Shown: positions 17,861-26,199, counted from the stretch's first letter. The stretch: DNA of 64,000 bases from Bacteroidetes bacterium MedPE-SWsnd-G2 (GCA_001874335.1 MPDE01000007.1:104397-168396); one strand, 5' to 3'. Translations and numbers: made by a program. Notes: a model not told the origin generated them from the sequence alone.

Positions 17861-17868
17861 CAAAAATA
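17861..17868 (-). promoter_or_regulatory. -7 promoter element of the CBM48 gene
   Basis: Minus strand TATTTTTG, an exact TAnnTTTG match, 23 bp upstream of the ATG at 17837. No clear -33 box was found. Confidence 0.5.
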
Positions 17869-18120
17869 CAATAGAATTACAATTTTTACATATCATAAGC
17901 GCTTACAGTTAAAGAATTACGGATTTAATAATATTGCCTTGTTTTTAATTTAAACTTGTAATTTTAATGGGCAAAAAATTATTAGATTAGCAACAATATT
18001 TTCTAATTCTGAAATCTCTATTTCACGATAACGATTTCGTTTGCGTAAGAAAAGTAACTGATACTGTTAAATATTCCTAAACATCTATAAAACAAATACA
18101 TATATTTAAAATCCTAACAT

Positions 18121-19032
18121 ATGTTTGGTAAAAAAAAAGACACTCCTAAAATAGATCCAGAACAATTAAGATTAATAAAAAATGCTGAAAAAAGGATTAA
18201 GCAGAAAAAAGGCCTATTCAATCATTTTGTAATTTTTCTTATTGGATCTGTAGCATTAATTATTGCAAATACACTATTGGGTATTGGCAAAGACATTCAG
18301 TTTTTTGAAAAAGATTGGTTTGTTTATGCCATTATTATTTGGGCCTTACTTTTCCTTTACCATATTTTTAAAGTTTTTGTGACGAATCAGTTTATGAGCA
18401 AGGAATGGGAACAAAATGAATTACACCGACTAGTAAATAAGCAACAAGAAAAAATTAACTCACTTCAAAAAGAAGTAGAGAAAAGAACCCCTTTACCTCA
18501 ACCAAATAAAACGGTAAAAACAAATCAACCTAAATCACCCCATATGGAATGCACAATGATTGTAGCTACAAGTGAAAACAATGTCATCGGAAAAGACAAT
18601 CAGTTAATTTGGCATCTAAGTGACGATTTAAAACGTTTTAAATCTCTAACCAACGGACATCATATTATAATGGGAAGAAAAACATTTGAAAGTTTTCCTA
18701 AACCTTTACCAAATAGAACTCACATTGTGATTACTCGTCAAGACGACTACCAAGCTCCTGAAGGTGTTATTGTGGTTAACTCTTTAGACTCTGCCTTAAA
18801 TGCCGTTAAAAATGATGACCAACCTTATATCATTGGTGGAGGAGAAATCTACAAACAAGGATTAGAAGTTGCTACTAAAATTGAGCTTACAAGAGTACAT
18901 GCCGATTTTGAAGGAGATACCTATTTCCCTGAATTAAATAAAGACATTTGGAAAGAAATAGATAATAGTTTTCACAAAAAAGATGACAAACACGATTACG
19001 AATTTTCATTTATAACCTATGTTAGGAAATAG
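18121..19032 (+). CDS. 2TM-domain protein fused to dihydrofolate reductase
   Basis: A 303-aa fusion. Residues 1-100 form a 2TM domain, with a basic N-terminus, helices at about 35-57 and 66-88, and a helix with coiled-coil character to about 122. A Pro/Lys-rich linker follows (about 122-141). Residues 142-303 are a complete DHFR: MIVATSENNVIGKDNQLIWHL, the IMGRKTFESFPKPLPNR NADPH site, IIGGGEIYKQ and ELTRVHADFEGDTYFPE. The enzyme reduces dihydrofolate to tetrahydrofolate. There is no frameshift. An internal ATG at 18544 could give soluble DHFR, but no promoter is evident before it. The fusion would hold DHFR on the cytoplasmic face of the inner membrane. ThyA is next door. Confidence 0.92.
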   Translation: MFGKKKDTPKIDPEQLRLIKNAEKRIKQKKGLFNHFVIFLIGSVALIIANTLLGIGKDIQFFEKDWFVYAIIIWALLFLYHIFKVFVTNQFMSKEWEQNELHRLVNKQQEKINSLQKEVEKRTPLPQPNKTVKTNQPKSPHMECTMIVATSENNVIGKDNQLIWHLSDDLKRFKSLTNGHHIIMGRKTFESFPKPLPNRTHIVITRQDDYQAPEGVIVVNSLDSALNAVKNDDQPYIIGGGEIYKQGLEVATKIELTRVHADFEGDTYFPELNKDIWKEIDNSFHKKDDKHDYEFSFITYVRK

Positions 19033-19034
19033 AG

Positions 19035-20153
19035 TTAAAAGGCTTCTCTAATTCCAAAATAAACTACAAAACCTTCTTTTCCTAAGGTTGCATCAAACCT
19101 TATATTCATACGTTCATAAGGCAATAAACGGTAACGTGCGCCTACCCCTATAACCGGTAACCAAGATGCATCATCAAAGGATAAATAATCACCATACACT
19201 TTTCCGATACCAGCCAAACCAATAAAGCCAAGTTTTTCTTTTAATAACTTAGTTTCTAAACGATATTCAGCTTCCATATTTAAAAGGTGCTTATCAATAT
19301 ATTGCCCTGTTTCATAGCCTCTTTCAATATCTCCCCCAGTTCTACCATAATAGGCGTAATTTTGGCCTTGGGGATCTCCAGTTAAAAATCGCATTAATAC
19401 ACGATAAGCAATCATTTCTTTACCTCTTCGCTTACTTAAATTAATATAGTGTCTAAAATCTACGTAATGGGCCATATAATCGGTAGATGTTTCATTTGCA
19501 AAATATTGCTCTGTTCTTAACCCTAAATAATAACCCTTATAGGGGTAATTGACATTTTCCCTTTTGTCTTGAGTTAGTAGATAACGAACACCATGATTAC
19601 CTTCTCCTGCTGTCAGACCTCTCATTTCTAGTTGTTCTTGAGATAAATCATCTCTACCTTCATAATCAACCTTTCGGTAGCTATAGCCTAATCCAAAATA
19701 GAGTCGTTTATATATTTTTCTTAAAGCTTGAAGGTTTACAACACTAAAGATACGTTTGGCATCAGTAATGGTTTCAAAATCTAAATCTAATTCTTGGTTA
19801 ATCCTTCCGTAAATCACTTGACCAGTTAATCGCCAGCGATCTTCATTTAAATAAAGCGTGTTCCCTCCACCTATTACCCAACTTCCATTAGTAGTAAATT
19901 GAGCACCGACTCCACCAGAGGAAGCGGGAGAAATAGTATCATTCATATTTAAATAATACGTAAAAAGATTAACTACAGACAAACCAAATTTAGTTGAAGG
20001 ATCATAGGTAGGTAGGGGTACAAAGTTATATCTAAATTTTTTCCGTTCCTTCTTGTGAGCAACCGAACTACTATCCTTTTGAGCATTCTTATCTTGCGAA
20101 AAACTTGACCAACAAAAGGCAACGAGCATTACCAATAATATCTTTTGACGCAT
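19035..20153 (-). CDS. BamA/TamA-like (surface antigen) outer membrane barrel protein
   Basis: A 372-aa protein with a signal peptide (about 1-19, ending SFSQ) and strands of a beta-barrel ending in Phe (GIREAF). The segment LLTQDKRENVNYPYKGYYLGLR resembles the conserved strand after the R-x-N-x-x-P-x-x-G motif of Omp85 surface-antigen domains. GRTGGDIERGYETGQY corresponds to the lid-loop region. No POTRA repeats precede the barrel, so it is probably not the main assembly factor. Substrate and role are unknown. Its stop codon lies only 2 bp from the stop of the DHFR fusion gene, with no terminator between. Confidence 0.75.
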   Translation of the reverse strand: MRQKILLVMLVAFCWSSFSQDKNAQKDSSSVAHKKERKKFRYNFVPLPTYDPSTKFGLSVVNLFTYYLNMNDTISPASSGGVGAQFTTNGSWVIGGGNTLYLNEDRWRLTGQVIYGRINQELDLDFETITDAKRIFSVVNLQALRKIYKRLYFGLGYSYRKVDYEGRDDLSQEQLEMRGLTAGEGNHGVRYLLTQDKRENVNYPYKGYYLGLRTEQYFANETSTDYMAHYVDFRHYINLSKRRGKEMIAYRVLMRFLTGDPQGQNYAYYGRTGGDIERGYETGQYIDKHLLNMEAEYRLETKLLKEKLGFIGLAGIGKVYGDYLSFDDASWLPVIGVGARYRLLPYERMNIRFDATLGKEGFVVYFGIREAF

Positions 20154-20308
20154 AATCTATACATTTTCTTTAAAATAAAAATACATAATAATCCCGCTTA
20201 ACCCACACAAAACCAAAAGTTTGCAAAATAATAACATCCTTATTTGAAGCGCTCAGATCTTTTAAATCAACAAAAGCCCCTTATACCTATCAATTTCTAT
20301 TTTATTCC

Positions 20309-20316
20309 TATTTTTG
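20309..20316 (+). promoter_or_regulatory. -7 promoter element of fabD
   Basis: TATTTTTG, an exact TAnnTTTG match, 20 bp upstream of the fabD ATG. It lies inside a longer open frame that begins at 20244, which argues for the ATG at 20337. Confidence 0.6.
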
Positions 20317-20336
20317 CGTCAATAAATTTTAAATCA

Positions 20337-21218
20337 ATGAACGCATATATTTTTCCTGGGCAAGGTGCTCAATTTACTGGTATGGGATTAGACCTATACG
20401 AAAGCTCTCCTGAAGCTCAAGAACTTTTTGAAAAAGCTAATCAAATTTTAGGGTTCCACATTACAGATATTATGTTTGAAGGTGAAGCTGAAGCTTTAAA
20501 GCAAACTAAGGTTACTCAACCAGCTATTTTTTTACATTCTGTTATTTTATCAAAAGTTTTAGGCGAAAGTTTTAAACCAGATATGGTTGCTGGGCACTCT
20601 TTAGGAGAATTCTCTGCACTTGTAGCAAATGGAGCATTAAGTTTTGAAGACGGTTTAAAATTGGTATCCCAACGTGCTTTAGCTATGCAAAAAGCATGCG
20701 AGTTAAAACCGAGCACTATGGCTGCTGTATTAGGACTGGAAGATAAGGCTGTTGAAGACATTTGTAAATCTACAGAGGGTATAGTAGTAGCGGCAAATTA
20801 CAACTGCCCGGGACAATTAGTTATCTCTGGTGAAGTTGATGCCATCAACACAGCTTGCGAAACTTTAAAAGAAGCAGGCGCAAGACGAGCTTTAGTATTG
20901 CCTGTAGGTGGTGCTTTTCACTCACCGTTAATGGAGCCTGCAAGAGAAGAGTTGGCCGCAGCAATTGAAAACACGACGTTTAGCGAACCTTTATGCCCTA
21001 TTTATCAAAATGTAACGGCAAATGCAGTAACTAATGCAAGTGACATCAAATCAAATTTAATATCGCAATTAACCGCACCTGTACGTTGGACGCAATCTGT
21101 TGAACAAATGATAACGGATGGTGCAACATTATTTACTGAAGTAGGACCTGGAAAAGTACTTCAAGGTTTGGTTAAGAAAATTAACCGAGCATCTGAAACT
21201 GCTTCAGCCTCTATTTAA
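20337..21218 (+). CDS. fabD: Malonyl-CoA:ACP transacylase
   Basis: Loads malonyl groups onto acyl carrier protein for fatty acid synthesis; about 293 aa. The nucleophile Ser88 is in GHSLGEF and the catalytic His195 in GGAFHSPLM. The opening YIFPGQGAQFTGMG and the QKACE and NYNCPGQLVISG segments are family marks. An upstream in-frame ATG at 20244 would add 31 poorly fitting residues before the promoter, so ATG 20337 is used. The signal peptidase gene lspA follows 8 bp later, probably in the same transcript. Confidence 0.97.
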   Translation: MNAYIFPGQGAQFTGMGLDLYESSPEAQELFEKANQILGFHITDIMFEGEAEALKQTKVTQPAIFLHSVILSKVLGESFKPDMVAGHSLGEFSALVANGALSFEDGLKLVSQRALAMQKACELKPSTMAAVLGLEDKAVEDICKSTEGIVVAANYNCPGQLVISGEVDAINTACETLKEAGARRALVLPVGGAFHSPLMEPAREELAAAIENTTFSEPLCPIYQNVTANAVTNASDIKSNLISQLTAPVRWTQSVEQMITDGATLFTEVGPGKVLQGLVKKINRASETASASI

Positions 21219-21226
21219 TTTATAAT

Positions 21227-21730
21227 ATGAAATTATCCCGAACGGCAAATATTAGCCTACTTATTATATTAAACATAGCTGCAGATCAAATCACAAAAGT
21301 AATTGTGAGACAAACCATTGTGCCTAATGATGTCATTTCTATAATTGGAGATGCCTTTATTCTAACCAATGTTGAAAATTCTGGAGCGTTTTTAGGCATG
21401 GGGAGCGACTTAGGACCTGTGGCTAAATTTTTTGGCTTATTGCTGCTCCCAACATTGGTATTAGCCTATTTGGTGTACTACATTCTAAAGAATAAAGCTT
21501 TAGACAAGGCCAGTTTATTTGCTTTTTGTTGCATAGCTGGCGGAGGAATAGCCAATGTGTTTGATCGTTATATGTACGGTTCTGTAACCGATTTTCTGTA
21601 TATAGATTTAGGTGGAATTTTTAGAACCGGAATTTTTAATGTGGCAGATATATCTGTTACGGCAGGTATGCTAATTTTATTTTACGGTATGTTTTTTAAC
21701 AAAAAACCAAAACCGGAAACTACAGCATAA
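21227..21730 (+). CDS. lspA: Lipoprotein signal peptidase (signal peptidase II)
   Basis: Inner-membrane aspartic protease that removes signal peptides from prolipoproteins; 167 aa with four hydrophobic helices. Catalytic aspartates are Asp113 (ANVFDRYMYGSVTDFL) and Asp141 (FNVADISVTAGM). The VENSGAFLG motif is the conserved N-x-G-x-x-F region. Its substrates would include the His-rich lipoprotein, GH30 and VWA lipoproteins in this window. It is followed by a strong bidirectional terminator. Confidence 0.96.
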   Translation: MKLSRTANISLLIILNIAADQITKVIVRQTIVPNDVISIIGDAFILTNVENSGAFLGMGSDLGPVAKFFGLLLLPTLVLAYLVYYILKNKALDKASLFAFCCIAGGGIANVFDRYMYGSVTDFLYIDLGGIFRTGIFNVADISVTAGMLILFYGMFFNKKPKPETTA

Positions 21731-21764
21731 AAAAAGCCCAACTTTTAAAGTTGGGCTTTTTTTA
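21731..21764. terminator. Bidirectional terminator between lspA and galE
   Basis: AGCCCAACTT (21735-21744) pairs with AAGTTGGGCT (21748-21757) around TTA, with A and T tracts on either side. Confidence 0.92.
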
Positions 21765-22784
21765 TTACATATTTCTTATTTTCTTTTCCCACTTCCAGGC
21801 CGTATCCATAGCGTCCTTAAGTGTTAATTCTGCTTTCCAACCTAAGACATTATTAGATTTAGACGTATTAGCAAAAGCTTCAACAACATCACCTTCACGT
21901 CGAGGAGCAAACTTATATTTTAAAGCTTCTCCAGACACATCTTCAAAGGCTTTTATCACTTCAAGCACAGAACTCCCTTTACCAGTACCAATATTAAACA
22001 CCTCGTACTTGTCATTTGATTTTTCCTCAATTAATCGTTCTAATGCAACAACGTGGGCCTTGGCCAAATCAACCACATGAATATAATCTCTAATACAAGT
22101 GCCGTCTTCTGTTGGATAATCATTTCCAAAAACAGATAATTCTTTTCTCAATCCAGCTGCCGTTTGAGTAATAAAAGGCACTAAATTTTGAGGAACACCT
22201 AATGGCAACTCCCCTATATTTGCTGTTGGATGTGCTCCAACTGGATTAAAATATCTTAATGCAATAGCCTGCAAATTATCAGCCACTTTACAGGTGTCTT
22301 TGATTATTTCTTCACCTATTTGCTTTGTATTCCCATAAGGAGACTCTGCAAGCTTTACAGCAGCTGACTCCATAATTGGAAGCTCATCGGCTTGACCGTA
22401 GACTGTACAGGAGGAACTAAAAATAAAATTAGCTGTTTCTAATTTTGTCATTTCCTTTAATACATAAACAAGAGTATTGATATTGTTTTCGTAGTATTTT
22501 AAAGGCTCACTAACACTTTCGCCTACTGCTTTACTTGCTGCAAAATGAATGACACCACAAATATCACTGTGAGATTGAAAAAAGGCTTCAACCTTAGATT
22601 TTTCTTTTAAATCAAATTCTTCAAAAATTGGCATTTTACCAGTAATTGCAAAAATCCCATTCAATACCTCCTTAGAGGAGTTTGATAAATCATCAATAAT
22701 AACAACTTCAAATCCCTTCTGTTGTAATTCTACAACAGTATGAGACCCGATAAAACCGAGTCCGCCAGTTACTAATACCTTCAT
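21765..22784 (-). CDS. galE: UDP-glucose 4-epimerase
   Basis: NAD-dependent short-chain dehydrogenase of 339 aa that interconverts UDP-glucose and UDP-galactose. The Rossmann motif GGLGFIGSH is at residues 7-15, the catalytic Ser region is FSSSCTVYGQ, and the YxxxK pair is in SPYGNTKQIGEE. The C-terminal FAPRREGDVVEAFAN is typical of GalE. It starts directly after the stop of the upstream aminotransferase gene, so the two are one operon. Together they point to surface polysaccharide sugar synthesis. Confidence 0.95.
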   Translation of the reverse strand: MKVLVTGGLGFIGSHTVVELQQKGFEVVIIDDLSNSSKEVLNGIFAITGKMPIFEEFDLKEKSKVEAFFQSHSDICGVIHFAASKAVGESVSEPLKYYENNINTLVYVLKEMTKLETANFIFSSSCTVYGQADELPIMESAAVKLAESPYGNTKQIGEEIIKDTCKVADNLQAIALRYFNPVGAHPTANIGELPLGVPQNLVPFITQTAAGLRKELSVFGNDYPTEDGTCIRDYIHVVDLAKAHVVALERLIEEKSNDKYEVFNIGTGKGSSVLEVIKAFEDVSGEALKYKFAPRREGDVVEAFANTSKSNNVLGWKAELTLKDAMDTAWKWEKKIRNM

Positions 22785-23945
22785 TTAAGACTTAGAGTTT
22801 ATAAAATTAAGAATCGTAGAAGTTATAAATTCGATTTGTTCATCATCCAATTCCGTATGCATAGGTAATGAAATCACTTCTTGAACCAATTGGTTTGTCA
22901 CCTTGAAATCTGCCTCGTTATAACGCTCATCTAAATAAGCCTTTTGACGGTGCAGTGGTATTGGATAATATACACCACAAGGGATTTGTTTTTCGTTTAG
23001 ATGTTGAGCCAATGCATCTCTATCTACATTAGTTAGCTTTAAGGTGTATTGGTGATATACATGACAATCACATTTATCACAAATACTATTGTCACCACAA
23101 GTACCAGAAGGTGTTGTAATTTGAGGGTGATTTTCAAATGCATTATTATACTTTCTTGCAGCCTCTTGACGCGCTTTATTATAAGCATCTAAATTAGGTA
23201 ATTTAGCATCTAAAACAGCTGCCTGAATAGAATCTAACCTAGAATTCACTCCAACAACATCGTGATGATACCTCACATACATGCCGTGATTAACTATACC
23301 TCTAATGGTATGAGCTAAATCATCATCATTTGTAAAAATTGCACCACCATCACCGTAGCACCCTAAGTTTTTAGATGGGAAAAACGAAGTTGAAGCAACA
23401 TGACCAATCGTTCCTGATTTGGCTTTTTTACCATCAGAATACGTATAACTTGCTCCAATTGCTTGGGCATTATCTTCAATTACAAATAAATCATGCTCTT
23501 CTGCAATAGCCATTATCGCTTCCATGTTAGCACATTGCCCAAATAAATGTACAGGCACAATTGCTTTTGTTTTAGGTGTTATCGCCTTTTTAATTGCATC
23601 TACATCGATATTAAAATCAACTAGATCCACATCAACCAATACTGGTGTAAGGTTTAATAAAGCAATAACTTCAACTGTAGCTGCAAAAGTAAAATCGGCA
23701 GTAATAACCTCATCTCCTGGTTTCAAACCTAATCCCATCATTGCTATTTGTAAAGCATCTGTACCGTTTGCACAAGGAATGACGTGTTTTACTCCAAGAT
23801 AGTCTTCTAAATTTTTCTGAAACTGATGAACTTTAGGTCCGTTGATATAAGCATTAGACTCCAATACTTCCATAATTGATGGATCTACAACATCTTTTAT
23901 TTTATTATACTGACCTTTAAGGTCAACCATTTGTATTTTCTTCAT
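22785..23945 (-). CDS. DegT/DnrJ/EryC1/StrS family sugar aminotransferase with a Cys-rich insert
   Basis: PLP-dependent aminotransferase of 386 aa acting on nucleotide keto-sugars. The family segments are present: CANGTDALQIAMMGLGLKPG (cofactor phosphate), VHLFGQCANMEAI, EDNAQAIGA, and the PLP lysine in FFPSKNLGCYGDGGAIF. The C-terminal domain ends in a YPIPLHRQKAY motif. Near residues 279-292 a short insert, CGDNSICDKCDCH, carries four cysteines and a histidine and may be a metal-binding loop. Which sugar it aminates is not readable. It is cotranscribed with galE and divergent from kdtA, giving a polysaccharide/LPS context. Confidence 0.9.
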   Translation of the reverse strand: MKKIQMVDLKGQYNKIKDVVDPSIMEVLESNAYINGPKVHQFQKNLEDYLGVKHVIPCANGTDALQIAMMGLGLKPGDEVITADFTFAATVEVIALLNLTPVLVDVDLVDFNIDVDAIKKAITPKTKAIVPVHLFGQCANMEAIMAIAEEHDLFVIEDNAQAIGASYTYSDGKKAKSGTIGHVASTSFFPSKNLGCYGDGGAIFTNDDDLAHTIRGIVNHGMYVRYHHDVVGVNSRLDSIQAAVLDAKLPNLDAYNKARQEAARKYNNAFENHPQITTPSGTCGDNSICDKCDCHVYHQYTLKLTNVDRDALAQHLNEKQIPCGVYYPIPLHRQKAYLDERYNEADFKVTNQLVQEVISLPMHTELDDEQIEFITSTILNFINSKS

Positions 23946-24009
23946 TTCCTTTAGGCTTTAGGTTGTTTTTATTCTCGATTTGGCATAAAAACAAGGACCG
24001 CTAAATTAC

Positions 24010-24017
24010 TAAATTTG
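24010..24017 (+). promoter_or_regulatory. -7 promoter element of kdtA
   Basis: TAAATTTG, an exact TAnnTTTG match. It contains a possible TTG start (24015), so translation must begin further downstream if this promoter is used. Confidence 0.5.
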
Positions 24018-24080
24018 AAGGAGCTCTACAATGTATTTCAGTTAAAGAAGTGTATTTTAGCATTACTAAAACATAATATT

Positions 24081-25313
24081 TTGTTATATTCTTTAGGCCT
24101 AAAATTAGTAGACTTATCCCTTCACTTGGTTGGAAATTTTAATTCAAAAATCAAAAAAGGTGTTGCTGGTAGAAAGCAAACTTTCAGCAAATTATCATCA
24201 TCGGTATCACCAACCGATAAAACCATTTGGTTTCATTGTGCATCTCTTGGAGAATATGAACAAGGGCTTCCTGTTTTTAAAGACATTAGAAAAACACATC
24301 CTGGTCATAAAATAATTCTAAGTTTCTTTTCCCCTTCTGGGTATGAAATAAGGCAGAACTCAGAAATTGCAGATGTAGTGATTTATCTACCTCTTGACAC
24401 AGTTTCAAACGCTAAACGCTTTTTCGACATATTCACTCCGGAATTAACAGTTTTCGTAAAGTATGATATCTGGCCTAACTTTCTTTTAGAATTGCGAAAA
24501 AGAGGAGGTAAAGCCATTTTAATTTCAGCTTTATTAAGACCTAACCAATCGTTCTTTAAATTTTATGGTTCGAGATTAAAGCAGGCATTAATGTCATTTG
24601 AACATATTTTTGTTCAGGATGAAAACTCTAAAACCTTATTAAATAGCATTGATTACAAGGCTGTAACGATCACCGGTGACACACGTTTTGACAGGGTTTC
24701 TCAACAATTAGAACAAGATAACAGCATCCCTTTTATCCAAGAATTTAAAGCAGACAGCTTATGTGTTGTGATTGGTAGTTCATGGCCGGAAGACGAAGCT
24801 ATTTTAATGCATTTCATAAATGACAATGCCTCTAAGAACATTAAGTTTATAATAGCGCCTCATAATATTAAACCCGATTTAATTTCTAATCTTGAAGCCA
24901 AATGCAATCAAGCAGTTATAAAATTCTCTAATAAGGATCAAAGTAATTTACCTGATTATAACATTTTCATACTTGACACCATTGGTATTCTAACAAAGGT
25001 ATATAGTTATGCCGATATTGCCTATGTAGGAGGTGCAATGGGCGCTACCGGCTTACATAATATTTTGGAGCCTTCGGTTTTTGGAGCTCCTGTAATTATT
25101 GGAAAGAACCACAAAAAATTTCCCGAAGCCAAATTAATGATTGACAATGGCGGTGTTTTTTCGGTTTCTAATGAATCCCAATTACAAACTACATTACGAC
25201 ATCTTATTAATGATAATGAGAGTCGCATGAAATATGGAAAACTCAACTCTTCATTTATATTGAAACACAAGGGAGCAGTTAAAAAAATTGCTCAATATTT
25301 AGAAAACGCATAA
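24081..25313 (+). CDS. kdtA: 3-deoxy-D-manno-octulosonic acid (Kdo) transferase
   Basis: Adds Kdo to lipid A at the inner membrane during LPS core synthesis. Family marks are FHCASLGEYEQGLPV, LSFFSPSGYE, YDIWPNFLLELRKRG, TGDTRFDRV, GSSWPEDE and the C-terminal GGAMGATGLHNILEPSVFGAPVIIG. No ATG exists near the start. The frame is open from TTG 24015, but the best promoter overlaps that codon. TTG 24081 (or ATT 24078) gives about 410 aa and aligns best with the usual opening LYxLGxxL...N.KxK...GRK, so 24081 is chosen with doubt. A four-codon upstream ORF (ATG at 24031) lies in the leader. Start uncertain, function certain. Confidence 0.92.
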   Translation: MLYSLGLKLVDLSLHLVGNFNSKIKKGVAGRKQTFSKLSSSVSPTDKTIWFHCASLGEYEQGLPVFKDIRKTHPGHKIILSFFSPSGYEIRQNSEIADVVIYLPLDTVSNAKRFFDIFTPELTVFVKYDIWPNFLLELRKRGGKAILISALLRPNQSFFKFYGSRLKQALMSFEHIFVQDENSKTLLNSIDYKAVTITGDTRFDRVSQQLEQDNSIPFIQEFKADSLCVVIGSSWPEDEAILMHFINDNASKNIKFIIAPHNIKPDLISNLEAKCNQAVIKFSNKDQSNLPDYNIFILDTIGILTKVYSYADIAYVGGAMGATGLHNILEPSVFGAPVIIGKNHKKFPEAKLMIDNGGVFSVSNESQLQTTLRHLINDNESRMKYGKLNSSFILKHKGAVKKIAQYLENA

Positions 25314-25324
25314 TTATCAAACCT

Positions 25325-25352
25325 ATTAAATGTTAAAAAATTAACATTTAAT
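25325..25352. promoter_or_regulatory. Perfect 12-bp inverted repeat upstream of the His-rich lipoprotein gene
   Basis: ATTAAATGTTAA and TTAACATTTAAT flank AAAA. The repeat ends 53 bp before the ATG and would overlap the -33 region if TAACTTTA near 25365 serves as the -7 element. No T run follows, so it does not look like a terminator for kdtA. An operator is the simplest reading. Confidence 0.45.
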
Positions 25353-25404
25353 CCTTAGAAGTTAGTAACTTTAGCTCTTAACATTCAAAACAAACTCATT
25401 GATA

Positions 25405-25857
25405 ATGAAAAAATTAGTATTCGGAGCTGCTATATTGCTAGCTTTATGCGTATCTGTTACTTCATGTAGAGATACCAAGGAAAAAGAAGAAGCACAAACA
25501 GAAACTTCTTCTCAAGACAAAGGACATGATGCACATGAAGGTCACGATCATGCCGACCATAAAAACGAAGGACATAAAGAGGAAGCGCATAATGAGAGTG
25601 CTGACCACGATCATGAAGGGCATGCACATAATGAAGGAAAAGTTGAAAAAGCAATGGGAGATGCAGGAGAGGCAATTGACAATGCGGCAGAAGCTACTGG
25701 TGACGCCGTTGACAACGCAGCTAAAGCTACTGGCGATGCTATTGATAGTTCTGTGGACGCAGTTAAAAAAGCCGGAAAAGATACAGGTGATGCCATAGAC
25801 AACACCGTAAAGAAAGGCAAAGACAAGGCAGACGACCTTCTTAAAAAAGACAATTAA
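25405..25857 (+). CDS. His-rich lipoprotein with LEA-like repeats
   Basis: A 150-aa predicted lipoprotein: signal peptide with the lipobox ending TSC, Cys21. Just after the Cys the sequence is charged (RDTKEKEE). A segment near residues 43-80 holds about 11 His among Asp, Glu, Gly and Ala (GHDHADH, ADHDHEGHAH) and probably binds Zn, Ni or Cu. The rest (about 85-150) consists of imperfect 11-residue repeats such as ATGDAVDNAAK and ATGDAIDSSVD, amphipathic and LEA/apolipoprotein-like. ATG 25405 is chosen because it opens the lipoprotein signal. A palindrome lies upstream and a strong terminator downstream, so it is its own unit. The role is unknown; metal binding in the periplasm or on the surface is an inference. 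Confidence 0.82.
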   Translation: MKKLVFGAAILLALCVSVTSCRDTKEKEEAQTETSSQDKGHDAHEGHDHADHKNEGHKEEAHNESADHDHEGHAHNEGKVEKAMGDAGEAIDNAAEATGDAVDNAAKATGDAIDSSVDAVKKAGKDTGDAIDNTVKKGKDKADDLLKKDN

Positions 25858-25860
25858 GCT

Positions 25861-25895
25861 AAAAAAAAGCCTCAATATGCATTGAGGCTTTTTTT
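25861..25895. terminator. Bidirectional terminator between the lipoprotein and thioredoxin genes
   Basis: AAGCCTCAAT (25867-25876) pairs with ATTGAGGCTT (25881-25890) around ATGC, flanked by A and T tracts. Confidence 0.92.
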
Positions 25896-25899
25896 AAAT

Positions 25900-26199
25900 C
25901 TATTTATGTTGATTTATAATACTTATCAACTCTTGTTTTTGTAACACTCCTGACTGTCGCCATAGTTGTTTACTGTTTTTAAAGAGTAACATAGTTGGCA
26001 CTCCTCTAACTTGAAATTTTTCTGCCAAAGGGGCGTTTGAGTCCACGTTTATCTTTACAATTTTTATTTGATCTCCTAATTCTGCTTTCACCTCTTTTAA
26101 AATAGGTGATAACATTTTACAAGGCCCACACCAGTCAGCAAAAAAATCGACTAAAACAGGTGTTTCTCCATCAATTATAGTATTAAAATTACTTTTCAT
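25900..26199 (-). CDS. Thioredoxin
   Basis: Cytoplasmic disulfide reductase of 99 aa. The active site WCGPC is at residues 23-27 and the cis-proline lies in RGVPTML. There is no signal peptide. It is somewhat shorter than typical TrxA (about 105-108). Its ATG overlaps the stop of the upstream TerB-like gene by 4 bp (ATGA), so the two are translationally coupled. That coupling suggests a specialised rather than general thioredoxin. Confidence 0.94.
   Translation of the reverse strand: MKSNFNTIIDGETPVLVDFFADWCGPCKMLSPILKEVKAELGDQIKIVKINVDSNAPLAEKFQVRGVPTMLLFKNSKQLWRQSGVLQKQELISIINQHK

Noticed and set aside
25462..25875. Several open frames of up to 137 codons on both strands across the His-rich lipoprotein gene
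   Set aside because: The repetitive, low-complexity gene opens all other frames; none has a promoter, and the lipoprotein signal peptide fixes the true frame.
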